DNA of 64,000 bases from Acinetobacter sp. LoGeW2-3 (GCF_002688565.1 NZ_CP024011.1:1984001-2048000); one strand, 5' to 3'. Shown: positions 16,791-26,802, counted from the stretch's first letter. The notes: generated by a model from the letters alone, not told the origin. Program-made: numbers and translations.

Positions 16791-19766
16791 ATGAGCGTAT
16801 CGGAAATTAGACCGATTGCCATTGAGGATGAACTTAAAAGCTCATATCTCGATTATGCGATGAGCGTGATTGTGTCACGTGCATTGCCAGATGTACGAGA
16901 TGGTTTAAAACCGGTTCATCGTCGTGTGCTTTTCGCAATGCACGAATTAGGCAATGACTATAACAAAGCATATAAAAAATCTGCACGTGTAGTCGGTGAC
17001 GTAATCGGTAAATATCACCCGCATGGTGATTCTGCCGTTTATGAAACCATTGTCCGTATGGCACAGGACTTTAGCTTGCGTTACCAGTTGGTAGATGGCC
17101 AAGGTAACTTTGGTTCTGTCGATGGCGATAGTGCAGCGGCAATGCGTTATACCGAAGTGCGTATGCGTAAGCTGACCCATGAGCTCCTTGCTGATCTTGA
17201 AAAAGATACTGTGGAATGGGAAGACAACTACGACGGTTCTGAGCGTATTCCTCAAGTCATGCCAACGCGTGTACCGAACTTGCTCATTAACGGTGTTGCC
17301 GGTATTGCGGTAGGTATGGCGACCAACATGGCACCGCATAACATGACTGAAGTCATTAATGCCTGCCTGGCTTATGCCAATGATCCAAATATCAGCATTG
17401 AAGGGCTGATGGAACACATCTCTGGTCCAGACTTCCCTACAGGCGGCATTATCTACGGTAAATCTGGCATCGTGGATGCCTATCGTACCGGTAAAGGCCG
17501 TTTGCATATTCGTGGTAAATACCACATCGAAGAAGATGCAAAATCTGGCCGTACCACAATTGTGTTCACTGAAATTCCTTATCAGGTCAACAAAGCGAAA
17601 ACGATTGAACGTATCGCTGAGTTGGTAAAAGAGAAAAAACTCGAAGGGATCTCTGAACTTCGTGACGAATCTGATAAAGAAGGGATGCGTATTGCGATTG
17701 ACCTGAAGCGTGGTGAAAACGCTGAAGTGATCGTGAATAACCTGTTCCAGAATACCCAGTTAGAAAACTCTTTCAGCATCAACATGGTCTGCCTGGACAA
17801 TGGCCAGCCGAAGTTGATGAACCTGAAAGACATCATTGCGGCGTTCATCCGTCACCGTCAAGAAGTGGTAACACGTCGTACTATGTTCGAACTGCGCAAA
17901 GCGCGTGAACGTGGCCATATCTTGGAAGGTTTGACAGTTGCGTTAGCCAACATCGACCAGATCATTGAAACCATCAAGACTTCTGCAAACCCAACTGAAG
18001 CGCGTGAGCGTTTACAGGCAGGTGAGTGGGCAGCAGGTGGTGTTGCAGCGTTGCTTGAAAAAGCAGGTGCGGTTTCTGTACGTCCTGACGAAATTGAAGG
18101 CGAAGATCCAAACCGTCCGTTCGGTATTGATGGCGATGTATATCGCTTATCACCGACACAAGTTAATGCGATCATGGAACTTCGTCTGCATCGCTTAACT
18201 GGCCTTGAGCAAGATAAGCTGCAAGCTGAATATTCTGAAATTCTTGCGCAAATCGCTGAATACACTGCCATCTTAAATGACTTTAATTTATTGATGAACG
18301 TGATTCGTGAAGAACTTGCATTGATTCTTCAGCAATATGGCGATGCTCGTAAGACTGATATCGTTGAATCTCGTATCGACTTCTCTCGTGAAGATCTGAT
18401 TCCTGAAGAGCAAATGGTTCTGACCGTTTCAAAAACTGGTTATGCGAAAACTCAACCATTGTCTGACTACGCTGCTCAACGTCGTGGCGGTCGTGGTAAG
18501 TCTGCAACCAGCATGAAAGAAGACGATTACATCCAGCATATGGTGGTCACTTCGAACCATGCAACTGTACTCTGCTTCACTAATGTCGGTAAGGTTTACC
18601 GTCTGAAAGTCTACGAAGTGCCACAAGCATCTCGTGGTGCCAAAGGTCGTCCAATGGTGAACTTGTTGCCGCTGGATGACAACGAAACCATTACTGCAAT
18701 CTTGCCAGTAATTGATGCACCGAAGAAATTCAAAGAACGTTTGGCTGATTTCAAAGCATTTGTAAAAGCCAATGCTGCACAGCTACAAAGTAATGAAGTG
18801 ATCAATAGTCACTTTGCTGCGCTAGAAGCTGCACTTGCTGAATCTGAAGATGGGGCAGATGACATTTCTGATGCACTTCGTGTTCAGTTGAAAGAACTTG
18901 GCTTAGCGCTTTCTACGACTGATCTTGATGATGACATCATTAATGACTTCGCACAGCAAGCAGAAGCTGTTCGTAAGAACTTCTATGTGTTTATGGCAAC
19001 CGAGTACGGTACGATTAAACGTGTAGAACTGGAACAATTCTCGAATGTTCGTTCAAACGGTTTACGTGCGATTGAACTGAATGGCGATGACACCTTAATT
19101 GGTGTTGCGATTACTGATGGTGAACAGCAAATCATGTTGTTCTCGAACGAAGGTAAAGCCATCCGTTTCGCAGAAACTGATGTACGTTCAATGGGTCGTT
19201 CAGCCAAAGGTGTACGCGGTATGCGCGTAACGATTGGTGCTTCTCAAGTTGAAGATACAGAAGATGCAGATGTTGAATCTGATGATGAAGATGCAACTGA
19301 AGCAAACTTCATTAGCCGTATCGTCTCTCTAGTCGTTGTACCTGAAACCGGTGAAGTGCTGTGTGCATCTGCAAACGGTTATGGTAAACGTACCCCAGTC
19401 GATGACTTCCCAACTAAAAAACGTGGCGGTAAAGGTGTGATTGCGATCAAGACCTCTGAACGTAACGGTGAGCTGGTGGGTGCAGTTGCAATTGACGCTT
19501 CTAAAGAGCTGATGCTGATTTCTGATGGCGGTACTTTAGTGCGTACTCGCGCATCTGAAGTGGCACAAACTGGCCGTAATGCACAAGGTGTTCGTCTGAT
19601 CCGTCTGGCTGAAGATGAAAAACTGGTTGGCGTAGAAGCGATTGAAGCCGTTGAAGATGAAGAATTAGAATTGTTGGAAGAGACAGAAGTTTCTGAAGAT
19701 AATCTGGCTGAAACTCCTAATGCTGTAGATGCAGCGCAGGATGACGAGAATAAAGCTGAAGACTAA
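16791..19766 (+). CDS. gyrA: DNA gyrase subunit A, with an enlarged C-terminal domain
   Basis: 991 residues; E. coli GyrA has 875. The breakage-reunion domain is standard: the quinolone pocket [10 protein letters not shown] with Ser81 and Glu85, catalytic Tyr120 after Arg119 in AAAMRY, and the GyrA box QRRGGRG starting at Gln563. Together with GyrB it introduces negative supercoils. Ser81 is the wild-type residue, so no classic quinolone-resistance change is present at that site. Two extra segments lie in the C-terminal beta-pinwheel. About 84 residues (641-732, Lys/Ala/Glu/Asp-rich and apparently helical) fall between ILPV and VFMATEYG, and about 26 very acidic residues fall at 818-843. The end is an acidic tail. 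It has AAGGAG before its ATG. Confidence 0.97.
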   Translation: MSVSEIRPIAIEDELKSSYLDYAMSVIVSRALPDVRDGLKPVHRRVLFAMHELGNDYNKAYKKSARVVGDVIGKYHPHGDSAVYETIVRMAQDFSLRYQLVDGQGNFGSVDGDSAAAMRYTEVRMRKLTHELLADLEKDTVEWEDNYDGSERIPQVMPTRVPNLLINGVAGIAVGMATNMAPHNMTEVINACLAYANDPNISIEGLMEHISGPDFPTGGIIYGKSGIVDAYRTGKGRLHIRGKYHIEEDAKSGRTTIVFTEIPYQVNKAKTIERIAELVKEKKLEGISELRDESDKEGMRIAIDLKRGENAEVIVNNLFQNTQLENSFSINMVCLDNGQPKLMNLKDIIAAFIRHRQEVVTRRTMFELRKARERGHILEGLTVALANIDQIIETIKTSANPTEARERLQAGEWAAGGVAALLEKAGAVSVRPDEIEGEDPNRPFGIDGDVYRLSPTQVNAIMELRLHRLTGLEQDKLQAEYSEILAQIAEYTAILNDFNLLMNVIREELALILQQYGDARKTDIVESRIDFSREDLIPEEQMVLTVSKTGYAKTQPLSDYAAQRRGGRGKSATSMKEDDYIQHMVVTSNHATVLCFTNVGKVYRLKVYEVPQASRGAKGRPMVNLLPLDDNETITAILPVIDAPKKFKERLADFKAFVKANAAQLQSNEVINSHFAALEAALAESEDGADDISDALRVQLKELGLALSTTDLDDDIINDFAQQAEAVRKNFYVFMATEYGTIKRVELEQFSNVRSNGLRAIELNGDDTLIGVAITDGEQQIMLFSNEGKAIRFAETDVRSMGRSAKGVRGMRVTIGASQVEDTEDADVESDDEDATEANFISRIVSLVVVPETGEVLCASANGYGKRTPVDDFPTKKRGGKGVIAIKTSERNGELVGAVAIDASKELMLISDGGTLVRTRASEVAQTGRNAQGVRLIRLAEDEKLVGVEAIEAVEDEELELLEETEVSEDNLAETPNAVDAAQDDENKAED

Positions 19767-19782
19767 GTCTTTACTTCTTATA

Positions 19783-19808
19783 AAAAGGGCGCTTCGGCGT
19801 CCTTTTTT
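19783..19808 (+). terminator. Terminator of gyrA
   Basis: AAAAGGGCGC and GCGTCCTTTTTT arms around a TTCG-type loop, 17 bases after the stop codon. Confidence 0.85.
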
Positions 19809-19830
19809 ACAGATTTTACTGGGAATGACC

Positions 19831-20253
19831 ATGATGAAAACTAAATTGATGTTACTGGCTGGGTTATCCGTTCTTGCTGGGTGTAGTAATAATGCTAAGC
19901 AAGTCCCTGATCCAAGTGCAGCACAAGTGCAGGCGGCGGAAATCGCCTATAAAGATCTCCGTGATGGTAAGTATGAAGAATTTTTGAGTTATCTAGATCC
20001 GAAGCTACAGCAATATTTTCAGGAAAATCAGAAAACCATGAAGAAGTTTTCACATTCCATTCCTGAAGGTGAATACAAGTCTAAGACCTTAATGGTTAAA
20101 ACTTTTGTCGAAGGAACTGGTAAGCTAAGCGAGTATAAGGTGAGCTATGAAATTGCTTACCCTAACAATCTGGTGCAATACGATGTCAGCTTTGATAAGC
20201 CAAATGGCAGCGCTAAAATTCAGAACTTTTATATTCGCGTGTATGGGGAATAA
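19831..20253 (+). CDS. Small lipoprotein of unknown function
   Basis: 140 residues from the ATG at 19831 (ATGs at 19825 and 19834 are alternatives). The signal peptide ends in the lipobox SVLAGC, then SNNAKQVPDP. The mature part has a helical AAQVQAAEIAYKDLRDGKY segment and beta-strands, suggesting a small alpha+beta fold of NTF2-like or DUF4878-like type; this is only a guess from the pattern. The residue after the lipidated Cys is Ser, which favours outer-membrane sorting by the Lol system. It is separated from gyrA by a terminator and is convergent with the exporter operon. Confidence 0.75.
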   Translation: MMKTKLMLLAGLSVLAGCSNNAKQVPDPSAAQVQAAEIAYKDLRDGKYEEFLSYLDPKLQQYFQENQKTMKKFSHSIPEGEYKSKTLMVKTFVEGTGKLSEYKVSYEIAYPNNLVQYDVSFDKPNGSAKIQNFYIRVYGE

Positions 20254-20278
20254 GCATTTAGCTGAACGGAGTTAAAGC

Positions 20279-21373
20279 TTATTTAATACGAGGACGTAAG
20301 CGATAATAGCCTAAGCTAAAGCAAACGATCCCAACAATCAGCAGATAGGTGAGTTTTCCTAAAACCATGCTGGTCGGTACACCCATCTGATTCAGCTGGA
20401 TAAACATCTGTACGATCTGTGTCGAAGGCAATGCCTGTCCTAAAATTTGCATCCAAGCCGGCATGGCAGCATGAGGCCAGGCGACCCCGGATAGCATAAA
20501 TAAGGGGATCGAGGTAAACACGATAACGTGTCCGGCACGTTCTGGCATATCCAGAAAGCTGGCAAATAGGGTCGTAATACCAATCATGCAGAATACAAAG
20601 ATTGGTACAGCCAGCAGCATGCCCCAGAAATTTCCACCACGGGGATAATCAAAATACCAGAAGGTAAAACCAAACAGGTAATAACACCCCAGACAACCAA
20701 TAGTCAGAATCGCCAGACTAATTCCAAATAAACTGGTTAAATTAATCATTTGTTTATTTTCCCGATATAGTGCAATCAACATGCTGAGTCCCAGAAAAAT
20801 AGTCTGATGAATAATCAGTGGTGCAACAGCCGGAAACACATAGCTGCCATAGCCAGAAAGTGTATTAAAGAGTGGAATCTGGTGAATGGACAGGGCAGGA
20901 GAGAAGTGTGAAATCTCGCTAAAGCGTTCTGCATATTCACTTAAGGTATTTTCCACTGAAGAGACCAAGCCCAAACCAATCTGTTTGGTAATTAAAAAGT
21001 TAGCAGCACTTAAGTATAACCCAATTCCACCATTTTCGCCGTGCCGGATGGATTGTGAAAGGTTGTCTGGTAATAACAAGATTCCATCTGCTTTCTGAGA
21101 TTCTACCCATTGTTTGGCCTCAGCAAAGTTCCCGGTGATTGCCTTGATCTGGACATTCGGGCTTTGGCTGACATGACTGATAATACTATTGGTTAAAGCG
21201 CTTTGTTCTTCATCGACAATAATGATCGGCAAGGCTTCTGCCTGTTCAGCCTTATACGCTGTGGGATAGAAAAAGCTGTAAAAAAGTACAGATAGAATCA
21301 ACGTGGTAAAGATACTAGTATTGCTGACAATATCTTTAAAGGTTTTGCAGTACGTTGTCCAGAGTGCTTTCAT
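20279..21373 (-). CDS. ABC-2 type transporter permease (last gene of exporter operon)
   Basis: 364 residues. Topology of the ABC2_membrane_3 / YhhJ type: one N-terminal helix (about 20-38), a large periplasmic domain (about 45-180) with the typical LPIIIVDEEQSALTNSI opening, then five or six helices (about 185-360). These include MLSGVAWPHAAMPAWMQ, the re-entrant region before the last two helices. It has no ATP-binding motif. It overlaps the preceding permease gene by four bases (ATGA). In E. coli YbhS/YbhR and YhhJ such permeases pair with an ATPase and an HlyD adaptor for drug or lipid export. Here no ATPase gene is near. Confidence 0.88.
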   Translation of the reverse strand: MKALWTTYCKTFKDIVSNTSIFTTLILSVLFYSFFYPTAYKAEQAEALPIIIVDEEQSALTNSIISHVSQSPNVQIKAITGNFAEAKQWVESQKADGILLLPDNLSQSIRHGENGGIGLYLSAANFLITKQIGLGLVSSVENTLSEYAERFSEISHFSPALSIHQIPLFNTLSGYGSYVFPAVAPLIIHQTIFLGLSMLIALYRENKQMINLTSLFGISLAILTIGCLGCYYLFGFTFWYFDYPRGGNFWGMLLAVPIFVFCMIGITTLFASFLDMPERAGHVIVFTSIPLFMLSGVAWPHAAMPAWMQILGQALPSTQIVQMFIQLNQMGVPTSMVLGKLTYLLIVGIVCFSLGYYRLRPRIK

Positions 21374-22500
21374 GTCGGCACTCCTTTCGCTATTTTCTTT
21401 AAAAATACATAGGCCAATACAGCATAAAGCACCACATAGGCAGTCAGTATGAGGATTGGCTGAACCGAAAGATATAGTGGACTACCAATCACCCATTGCT
21501 CCGTCTGTAATTTGGCATAAGGCGTATAAGGAATAATGTTGGCCCAGAATTGAGTAAATAATGGGGCATTATTGAGAGGTAAAGTAACACCAGCAAAGCT
21601 GAGAGAAGAACCGCCATAGACTGCCAGTAATCCAAATGATTTGGTCAGGTCCTGCGTTGCGAGTACTACAGCACTACTGATAAAGGCATAAGCACTATAG
21701 AACAGTATTTGTGCCAATAGAATCAGCCATAATGAACCGGCAATAAACCATCCGCGGAATTCCACCATCCATAACATCCAAGCCCAAGTCCATAGGCAGA
21801 AAATTGTGATATAGACCAGATTTTTAGAGAGCAAGGCTGACCAGAGATTTTGTCGGTTAATCCAGTCATTGAAAGTATGTCGTTTTAATTCCTGTCCTAC
21901 AGCGAAAGCCACACAGCAACATAGTAATAAATGCAGAATAGCCGGAACCATATAAGGTTCCAGATAAAATTCATAATTTAGTTGTGGGTTATACAGTGGG
22001 GAGATTTTAATATTTGGTGTCGGTGCATCCAGATACGGTAGAGTATTTCCTAAATACTGTTTACCGGTAAATTCAGCCATCGCCTGTAGCGTGCTTAATA
22101 ACATGGCAGAAGAAATGGTATTGCCAATACTGAAATAGCTCTGATTAAAAGCAATACTGATTTCAGCATCCTGAGCTTTCACTAATCTTTGTTCTGCGCC
22201 CGCAGGAATATGGATATAACCCCAGACTTTATTCTGATTCAGCAGTTTCTCTACTTCAATAGTCTGATCAGAAACGGTATGTACCTGCAGGGTATGATTT
22301 AGTGATAAATGATCATGAATCTTGTTACTCAGACTACTTTGATCCTGATCAATAATCGCGATCGGCAAATGATCAGGCTTACCGTGAGCAAACATGCTGC
22401 CGAGTAAAATCAAAATGCAGGCAGGGGCTAGCAGAACCAAGGCCAGATCCCATTTTTCCTTGAGTAAATAGCACAGTTCGCGCCGGATGCCTGCCCACAT
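21370..22500 (-). CDS. ABC-2 type transporter permease
   Basis: 376 residues, paralogous in layout to the next gene: an N-terminal helix near residue 20-38, a periplasmic domain starting LPIAIIDQDQSSLSNKI, then a group of helices from about 180. The DQDQSSLS and DEEQSALT openings of the two permeases correspond, so the pair probably forms a heterodimer. Its start codon overlaps the stop of the HlyD-type gene (TAATG) and its end overlaps the next permease (ATGA), showing tight translational coupling. Confidence 0.88.
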   Translation of the reverse strand: MWAGIRRELCYLLKEKWDLALVLLAPACILILLGSMFAHGKPDHLPIAIIDQDQSSLSNKIHDHLSLNHTLQVHTVSDQTIEVEKLLNQNKVWGYIHIPAGAEQRLVKAQDAEISIAFNQSYFSIGNTISSAMLLSTLQAMAEFTGKQYLGNTLPYLDAPTPNIKISPLYNPQLNYEFYLEPYMVPAILHLLLCCCVAFAVGQELKRHTFNDWINRQNLWSALLSKNLVYITIFCLWTWAWMLWMVEFRGWFIAGSLWLILLAQILFYSAYAFISSAVVLATQDLTKSFGLLAVYGGSSLSFAGVTLPLNNAPLFTQFWANIIPYTPYAKLQTEQWVIGSPLYLSVQPILILTAYVVLYAVLAYVFLKKIAKGVPT

Positions 22501-23585
22501 TATTTTGCAGACTCTTTCAGCGTAAACAGCACACTCATACCAACTTTCAGTTCAGGAATTGAAGTTGCTGGTACTAGATGAACTTTGAAACTACGAACAT
22601 CATAGCCGCCGGTTTGGCGTGTGGTTTTGATGGTGGCAAATTCACCTTCAGCACTGATACTTTTAACTTTAAATATCGCAGTTTTATTGAGTGCCGGGAT
22701 AAAGCCTTCAAGCTGCTTTTGTTCACCTAGAGAAGTATATTGATCTTCACGGATATTCAGGCTGATCCAGCGTTCTGCCGAAATCAGGCTGACCACTGGA
22801 ACTGCAGTTGCAACCAGTTCAGAGAGATTGCCATAGGTTTTAGATACGGTGCCATCAATTGGTGCCAGTAATTCAGTTTCTGCTTCTAGTGCGTTGGCTT
22901 CAGCCACTGCGGCACGGGCAATTTCCACCTGAGCATCTGCTGAACTTTTCTGTTCTGGGGTACTGCCACGATTGGCACGGGAATATTGTTGATAGGCAGC
23001 TTCTGTCATCTGCGCCGCAGATTGTGAAGCCGCATACAGTTCATCTCGGCGCTGACGGGAGATTACACCTTCCTTAAACAGATTAGCGCCACGATGATAT
23101 GAAGTTTTAGCCAGCTGTTCCTGTGCTTTAAGCGATTGCCAGTTGGCATACAGTGAAGCGACATTTTCTTCTTGTGCTCCGCGTTCAGCTGTCGATTGCA
23201 GGGCTAAGGCAGACTGCAAGCTTGCCAAAGCCTGCTGCTTTTTCGCTTCTATTTCAGGACTATATAACTTGACCAGCACCTGACCTTGCTTGACTTCATC
23301 GCCTTCCTGCACATAGATCTTTTCAATCCGGCTCGGCACTTTGGTCGCGACCTGAACTGTTTCTGCCTCAACCCGACCTTGCAGCTCGATGTCTTTGGGT
23401 TGATAGGTTTTCCATAAGCCAAAACCAATCAAAACTAGGATGACAGGAATCAAACCTAGCAACAGATATTTCTTGTTAGACTTTTTCTGTTTTGTTTCGG
23501 CAGGACTTTCTGTGTGTGGCTCAACCTCATTCATTTCTGAAGCCGCTTCATTAACAGGATGTTCTGGCTTTTGCTCATCAGTCAT
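22500..23585 (-). CDS. HlyD-family periplasmic adaptor (membrane fusion protein)
   Basis: 361 residues from the ATG at 23585, chosen because GGAG lies six bases before it; an ATG four codons upstream overlaps the TolC-type stop but has no ribosome-binding site. A polar cytoplasmic N-terminus (to about 40) is followed by one membrane helix (KYLLLGLIPVILVLIGFGLW). Then come the biotinyl-lipoyl half motifs (VATKVPSRIEKIYVQEGDEV and ELLAPIDGTVSK), an alpha-helical hairpin of about 110 residues and a beta-barrel. It bridges the two permeases to the TolC-type channel. Confidence 0.9.
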   Translation of the reverse strand: MTDEQKPEHPVNEAASEMNEVEPHTESPAETKQKKSNKKYLLLGLIPVILVLIGFGLWKTYQPKDIELQGRVEAETVQVATKVPSRIEKIYVQEGDEVKQGQVLVKLYSPEIEAKKQQALASLQSALALQSTAERGAQEENVASLYANWQSLKAQEQLAKTSYHRGANLFKEGVISRQRRDELYAASQSAAQMTEAAYQQYSRANRGSTPEQKSSADAQVEIARAAVAEANALEAETELLAPIDGTVSKTYGNLSELVATAVPVVSLISAERWISLNIREDQYTSLGEQKQLEGFIPALNKTAIFKVKSISAEGEFATIKTTRQTGGYDVRSFKVHLVPATSIPELKVGMSVLFTLKESAK

Positions 23586-23596
23586 GTTTAGCTCCA

Positions 23597-25060
23597 TTAA
23601 CGAATATAGTGGGTATTGGCATGTTGCATATAATCTGGAAATTCAGTAATTGAACCATGACTTTGCAATAAAGTGGCAAGGGACATGACATATTTATAGG
23701 CATTCAGAGCCATCTCAGCTTTTAGGCTGCTTAGCATATTTTGCGCATCAATGACCTGAGTTGCAGTGCCAACATCTTCCTTAAAAGATAGTTCCTGAAT
23801 CCGTAGATTTTCTTGTGCTACTTTCAGATTCTGTTGCAGTAACAGATCACTTTGCTGCGCACTAGCTGCTTCACTAAATGATTTATAAATCAGGTTCTCA
23901 ATTTCCTGCTGGGTACGTGCTGTCATCAGTTCAGCAGCATAGCGTTTTAGTTCAGCTGCCTGAATATTCTTGTTTTTATCAATACCTGAAAACAGGTTAT
24001 AGCGTGCTGCGACACCGACAATCCAGTTCTGATGCTCATCCAGGCTGTACTCACCAAAGGCAAAGACATTCGGTCTTTTTGTTGCCTGTTGCGCTTTGAC
24101 ATTGGCTTTGGCTAGCTTAGTATCCATCTGCATTTTTTTGATCAGCGGGGAGTTCTGGTTAAAACTGCTGAGCAGGATATTCACATTTTGCGGTTCAGCA
24201 CGATTTACAAATAAGGGCGTACTTAGCTCGGTAATATTACTATCCTGTAGCAGATTATTTAGCTGGAACAGGGCAGCATTCAGATTCGCCTGGGTATTTT
24301 GCTGTGTTCGATCGGCGTTATTGCGTGCCACTTCAAACTGCATGCGCTGACCTTTGCTAATAAATCCTTGCTGTTCCATTTTCAGGGCATTACGGTAATG
24401 CTGCTGCATGGCATTGGAATTAGAACGTGCAGCTTCCAAAAGCTGTTTTTGCAGTTGTACATTAAAATAAGCCTGAATCAGTTCAAAACGTTGCGTGTCC
24501 TGCTGTTGCTGATTGCTTAGTTCACTGCGTCCGGCCTGAATACTGGCTATTTCCTTTGCACTGCTGGTCAGTCCACCAGTATAAAGTGGCATCATCACTG
24601 AAACAGTCGGGCGAATAACTTCATCTCTCAGGACGACATTAGATGAATCTGGAATTAAGCCGACACCGTCCTGAATAGGTTGCTTCAGACCTTCTTTAAG
24701 CGGATCAGCAATATTCTGATCTAAATTAAATTCATCAATTTTATTATTTAAGCCATTGGTCAGTGACTGCTCAAGGTTATTTTTAACAGCGCCTAAAGGA
24801 ATATCCAATTCATTACGAAAGGCATAAGCCCGGACATTTAGATCAACCCGTGGCAAACCGATACCTTTAACTGCTTCTGCTTCAAGTTTTGCAGCCTGTT
24901 CCAGATTCTGGAAAGCCTGGCTGCTATAGGAACGTTGCAGCAATTGTCGTTCTGCATCCTGAAAGCTGATGCTTTGCGCATAGGCAAAGCTGCCATACAT
25001 CATGGATGCAAGCACAGACAGACCCCAGTAGATACATCGTTTATTTTTCTTCATATTCAT
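23597..25060 (-). CDS. TolC-family outer-membrane efflux protein
   Basis: 487 residues with a signal peptide ending at AYAQ (about residue 29). The body has the two-fold repeated coiled-coil/beta-barrel pattern of OEP proteins, with long Gln/Ala-rich helices and the VGVAARYNLFSG segment before the second repeat. It is first in a leftward operon of channel, adaptor, permease, permease, and together they make a complete envelope-spanning conduit. An upstream ATG two codons later is an equally good start. Confidence 0.9.
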   Translation of the reverse strand: MNMKKNKRCIYWGLSVLASMMYGSFAYAQSISFQDAERQLLQRSYSSQAFQNLEQAAKLEAEAVKGIGLPRVDLNVRAYAFRNELDIPLGAVKNNLEQSLTNGLNNKIDEFNLDQNIADPLKEGLKQPIQDGVGLIPDSSNVVLRDEVIRPTVSVMMPLYTGGLTSSAKEIASIQAGRSELSNQQQQDTQRFELIQAYFNVQLQKQLLEAARSNSNAMQQHYRNALKMEQQGFISKGQRMQFEVARNNADRTQQNTQANLNAALFQLNNLLQDSNITELSTPLFVNRAEPQNVNILLSSFNQNSPLIKKMQMDTKLAKANVKAQQATKRPNVFAFGEYSLDEHQNWIVGVAARYNLFSGIDKNKNIQAAELKRYAAELMTARTQQEIENLIYKSFSEAASAQQSDLLLQQNLKVAQENLRIQELSFKEDVGTATQVIDAQNMLSSLKAEMALNAYKYVMSLATLLQSHGSITEFPDYMQHANTHYIR

Positions 25061-25520
25061 AAAGTGGAGATGTAAAAGTCACATTAAATCAGTTTTATGG
25101 ACATTATAAATCAAGTGCTTGCAGATAAGGGGACAGTAAAGTTGTAGTAGTGTTGTAATCCATATAAATAGAAATCTATAGTATCCAACTTTAGGGCTCT
25201 ACTGATTCAAATGAGTCTTGAGCTAAGAACAATATCTTGAAGTCATTCATTATTTAATTCTTGTTCAAATTATGTGATGACTCAAAGGAACTAACAACTT
25301 TTGCATGACCTAGGACAGACTTATTTCTTCTGAATGATTTCCTGTAAATGAAATCACTGAGTTAGGCAATAAATATATAACTAATTCAAATTATCCCTCG
25401 AATCTACATTGATTTTTTGACTCTATCTTCACTCCTAGATAGAAATAATTTTGTGCAAGCTAAGCCGAGATATGGTTAAATGCCATCATTTTATTGTGTT
25501 TCACTCTGAAAGGAAAAATC
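25061..25520. other. Divergent promoter region between the exporter operon and serC
   Basis: About 460 AT-rich bases without a credible gene. The right part holds the serC promoter (25417-25445). The left part should hold the promoter of the exporter operon, but no clear boxes were identified there. Confidence 0.45.
25417..25445 (+). promoter_or_regulatory. Likely sigma-70 promoter of serC
   Basis: TTGACT at 25417-25422, a 17-base spacer and TAGAAA at 25440-25445, about 75 bases upstream of the serC start. Confidence 0.5.
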
Positions 25521-26603
25521 ATGCGCGCGTACAACTTCTGTGCTGGTCCTGCTGCATTACCTACTGCCGTTCTTGAAAAAGCTCAAGCTGAAATGCTCGA
25601 CTGGCAGGGCAAGGGTCTTTCGATCATGGAAATGAGCCACCGTAGTGCAGACTACGTCGCGGTTGCTGAGAAAGCAGAAGCAGACCTACGCAAACTCATG
25701 AACATTCCTGAGAACTATAAAGTATTGTTCGTTCAGGGTGGTGCATCGCTACAGTTCTCTGCAATTCCATTGAACTTGCTCGGTAAAAATAACAAAGCTG
25801 ACTATATCCATACTGGTATCTGGTCTGAAAAAGCACTAAAAGAAGCAAAACGCTATGGTGACATCAATGTCATTGAAGCAGGTACTAAAACTGCTGACGG
25901 TAAATTAGCGATTACTGAGCAAAGTACCTGGAACCTGTCAGATGATGCTGCTTATGTGCACTATGCAGATAACGAAACGATTGGTGGCCTGCAATTTGCC
26001 CATATTCCTGAAACTGACAAGCCATTGGTGTGTGATTTCTCTTCAAGCATTTTATCTGCGCCAATCGATGTAACTAAATTTGGCCTGATCTATGCCGGTG
26101 CACAAAAGAATATTGGTCCTGCTGGTCTGACGCTGGTCATTATCCGTGAAGATCTATTGGATCAAGCGAAACCGGAAATTCCAAGCATCCTGAAATATGC
26201 AGATCAAGCGAAAAACGGCTCTATGGTGAACACTCCATCAACTTATGCCTGGTACCTGTCAGGTCTGGTATTTGAATGGTTGTTAGAGCAGGGCGGTGTA
26301 GACGCAATTTATAAAGCTAACCTCGCAAAAGCTGAACTGCTGTATGGTTATATCGACTCTAGCGATTTCTATGCAAACCCGATTGCCAAAGAAAACCGTT
26401 CAATGATGAACGTGCCATTTACTTTGGCGAAACCTGAACTGGAAAAACAGTTCCTGAAAGAAGCTGAAGAAAATCATCTGTTGAACCTTGCAGGTCACCG
26501 TTCAGTAGGTGGTATGCGTGCAAGTATCTACAATGCGGTTCCGCTTGAAGGTGTTCAGGCACTGGTAAAATTCATGGATGAGTTTGCAAAACGCAATGCT
26601 TAA
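25521..26603 (+). CDS. serC: Phosphoserine aminotransferase
   Basis: 360 residues from the ATG at 25521, the normal family length, preceded by GAAAGGAAAAATC; an in-frame start 27 bases earlier is unlikely. Class V PLP aminotransferase: it converts 3-phosphohydroxypyruvate to phosphoserine in serine synthesis and acts in pyridoxal phosphate synthesis. It opens with the family block NFCAGPAALP. GGASLQFS, the PLP lysine in IYAGAQKNIGPAG and the C-terminal VGGMRASIYNA are visible. It is monocistronic, with a terminator directly after it. Confidence 0.97.
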   Translation: MRAYNFCAGPAALPTAVLEKAQAEMLDWQGKGLSIMEMSHRSADYVAVAEKAEADLRKLMNIPENYKVLFVQGGASLQFSAIPLNLLGKNNKADYIHTGIWSEKALKEAKRYGDINVIEAGTKTADGKLAITEQSTWNLSDDAAYVHYADNETIGGLQFAHIPETDKPLVCDFSSSILSAPIDVTKFGLIYAGAQKNIGPAGLTLVIIREDLLDQAKPEIPSILKYADQAKNGSMVNTPSTYAWYLSGLVFEWLLEQGGVDAIYKANLAKAELLYGYIDSSDFYANPIAKENRSMMNVPFTLAKPELEKQFLKEAEENHLLNLAGHRSVGGMRASIYNAVPLEGVQALVKFMDEFAKRNA

Positions 26604-26614
26604 ATCCAGCATGC

Positions 26615-26643
26615 AAAAAACCCAGCTCAGGCTGGGTTTTTTT
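26615..26643 (+). terminator. Terminator of serC
   Basis: AAAAAACCCAGC and GCTGGGTTTTTT arms with a TCAG loop. Confidence 0.9.
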
Positions 26644-26661
26644 ATCTTCCGATTCTGAAAA

Positions 26662-26802
26662 TTAAAACACGAAAAGATGAAGTAGAAAGGCGCAGATCAG
26701 CATGCCCAAGGCAAAAAACAAGCATGACATCATGTCAATGTCATAGCTCGAGCGAAGATGATGCTCGACTTGATGTAAATTTTCTTCCTGTACGATTTTC
26801 AT
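26662..26802 (-). CDS. Putative 46-residue single-helix membrane protein
   Basis: A leftward ATG-to-TAA frame encodes a polar N-terminal half (MKIVQEENLHQVEHHLRSS) and one hydrophobic helix, CLFFALGMLICAFLLHLFVF, running to the C-terminus. The clean amphipathic-then-hydrophobic design and the otherwise empty gap favour a real gene. The ribosome-binding site is weak (CGGAC about ten bases upstream). The function is unknown; such proteins often modulate larger membrane complexes. Confidence 0.45.
   Translation of the reverse strand: MKIVQEENLHQVEHHLRSSYDIDMMSCLFFALGMLICAFLLHLFVF

Noticed and set aside
16947..17525. Leftward frame of 192 codons inside gyrA
   Set aside because: gyrA is unmistakable on the other strand and the antisense protein has His/Cys-rich random composition.
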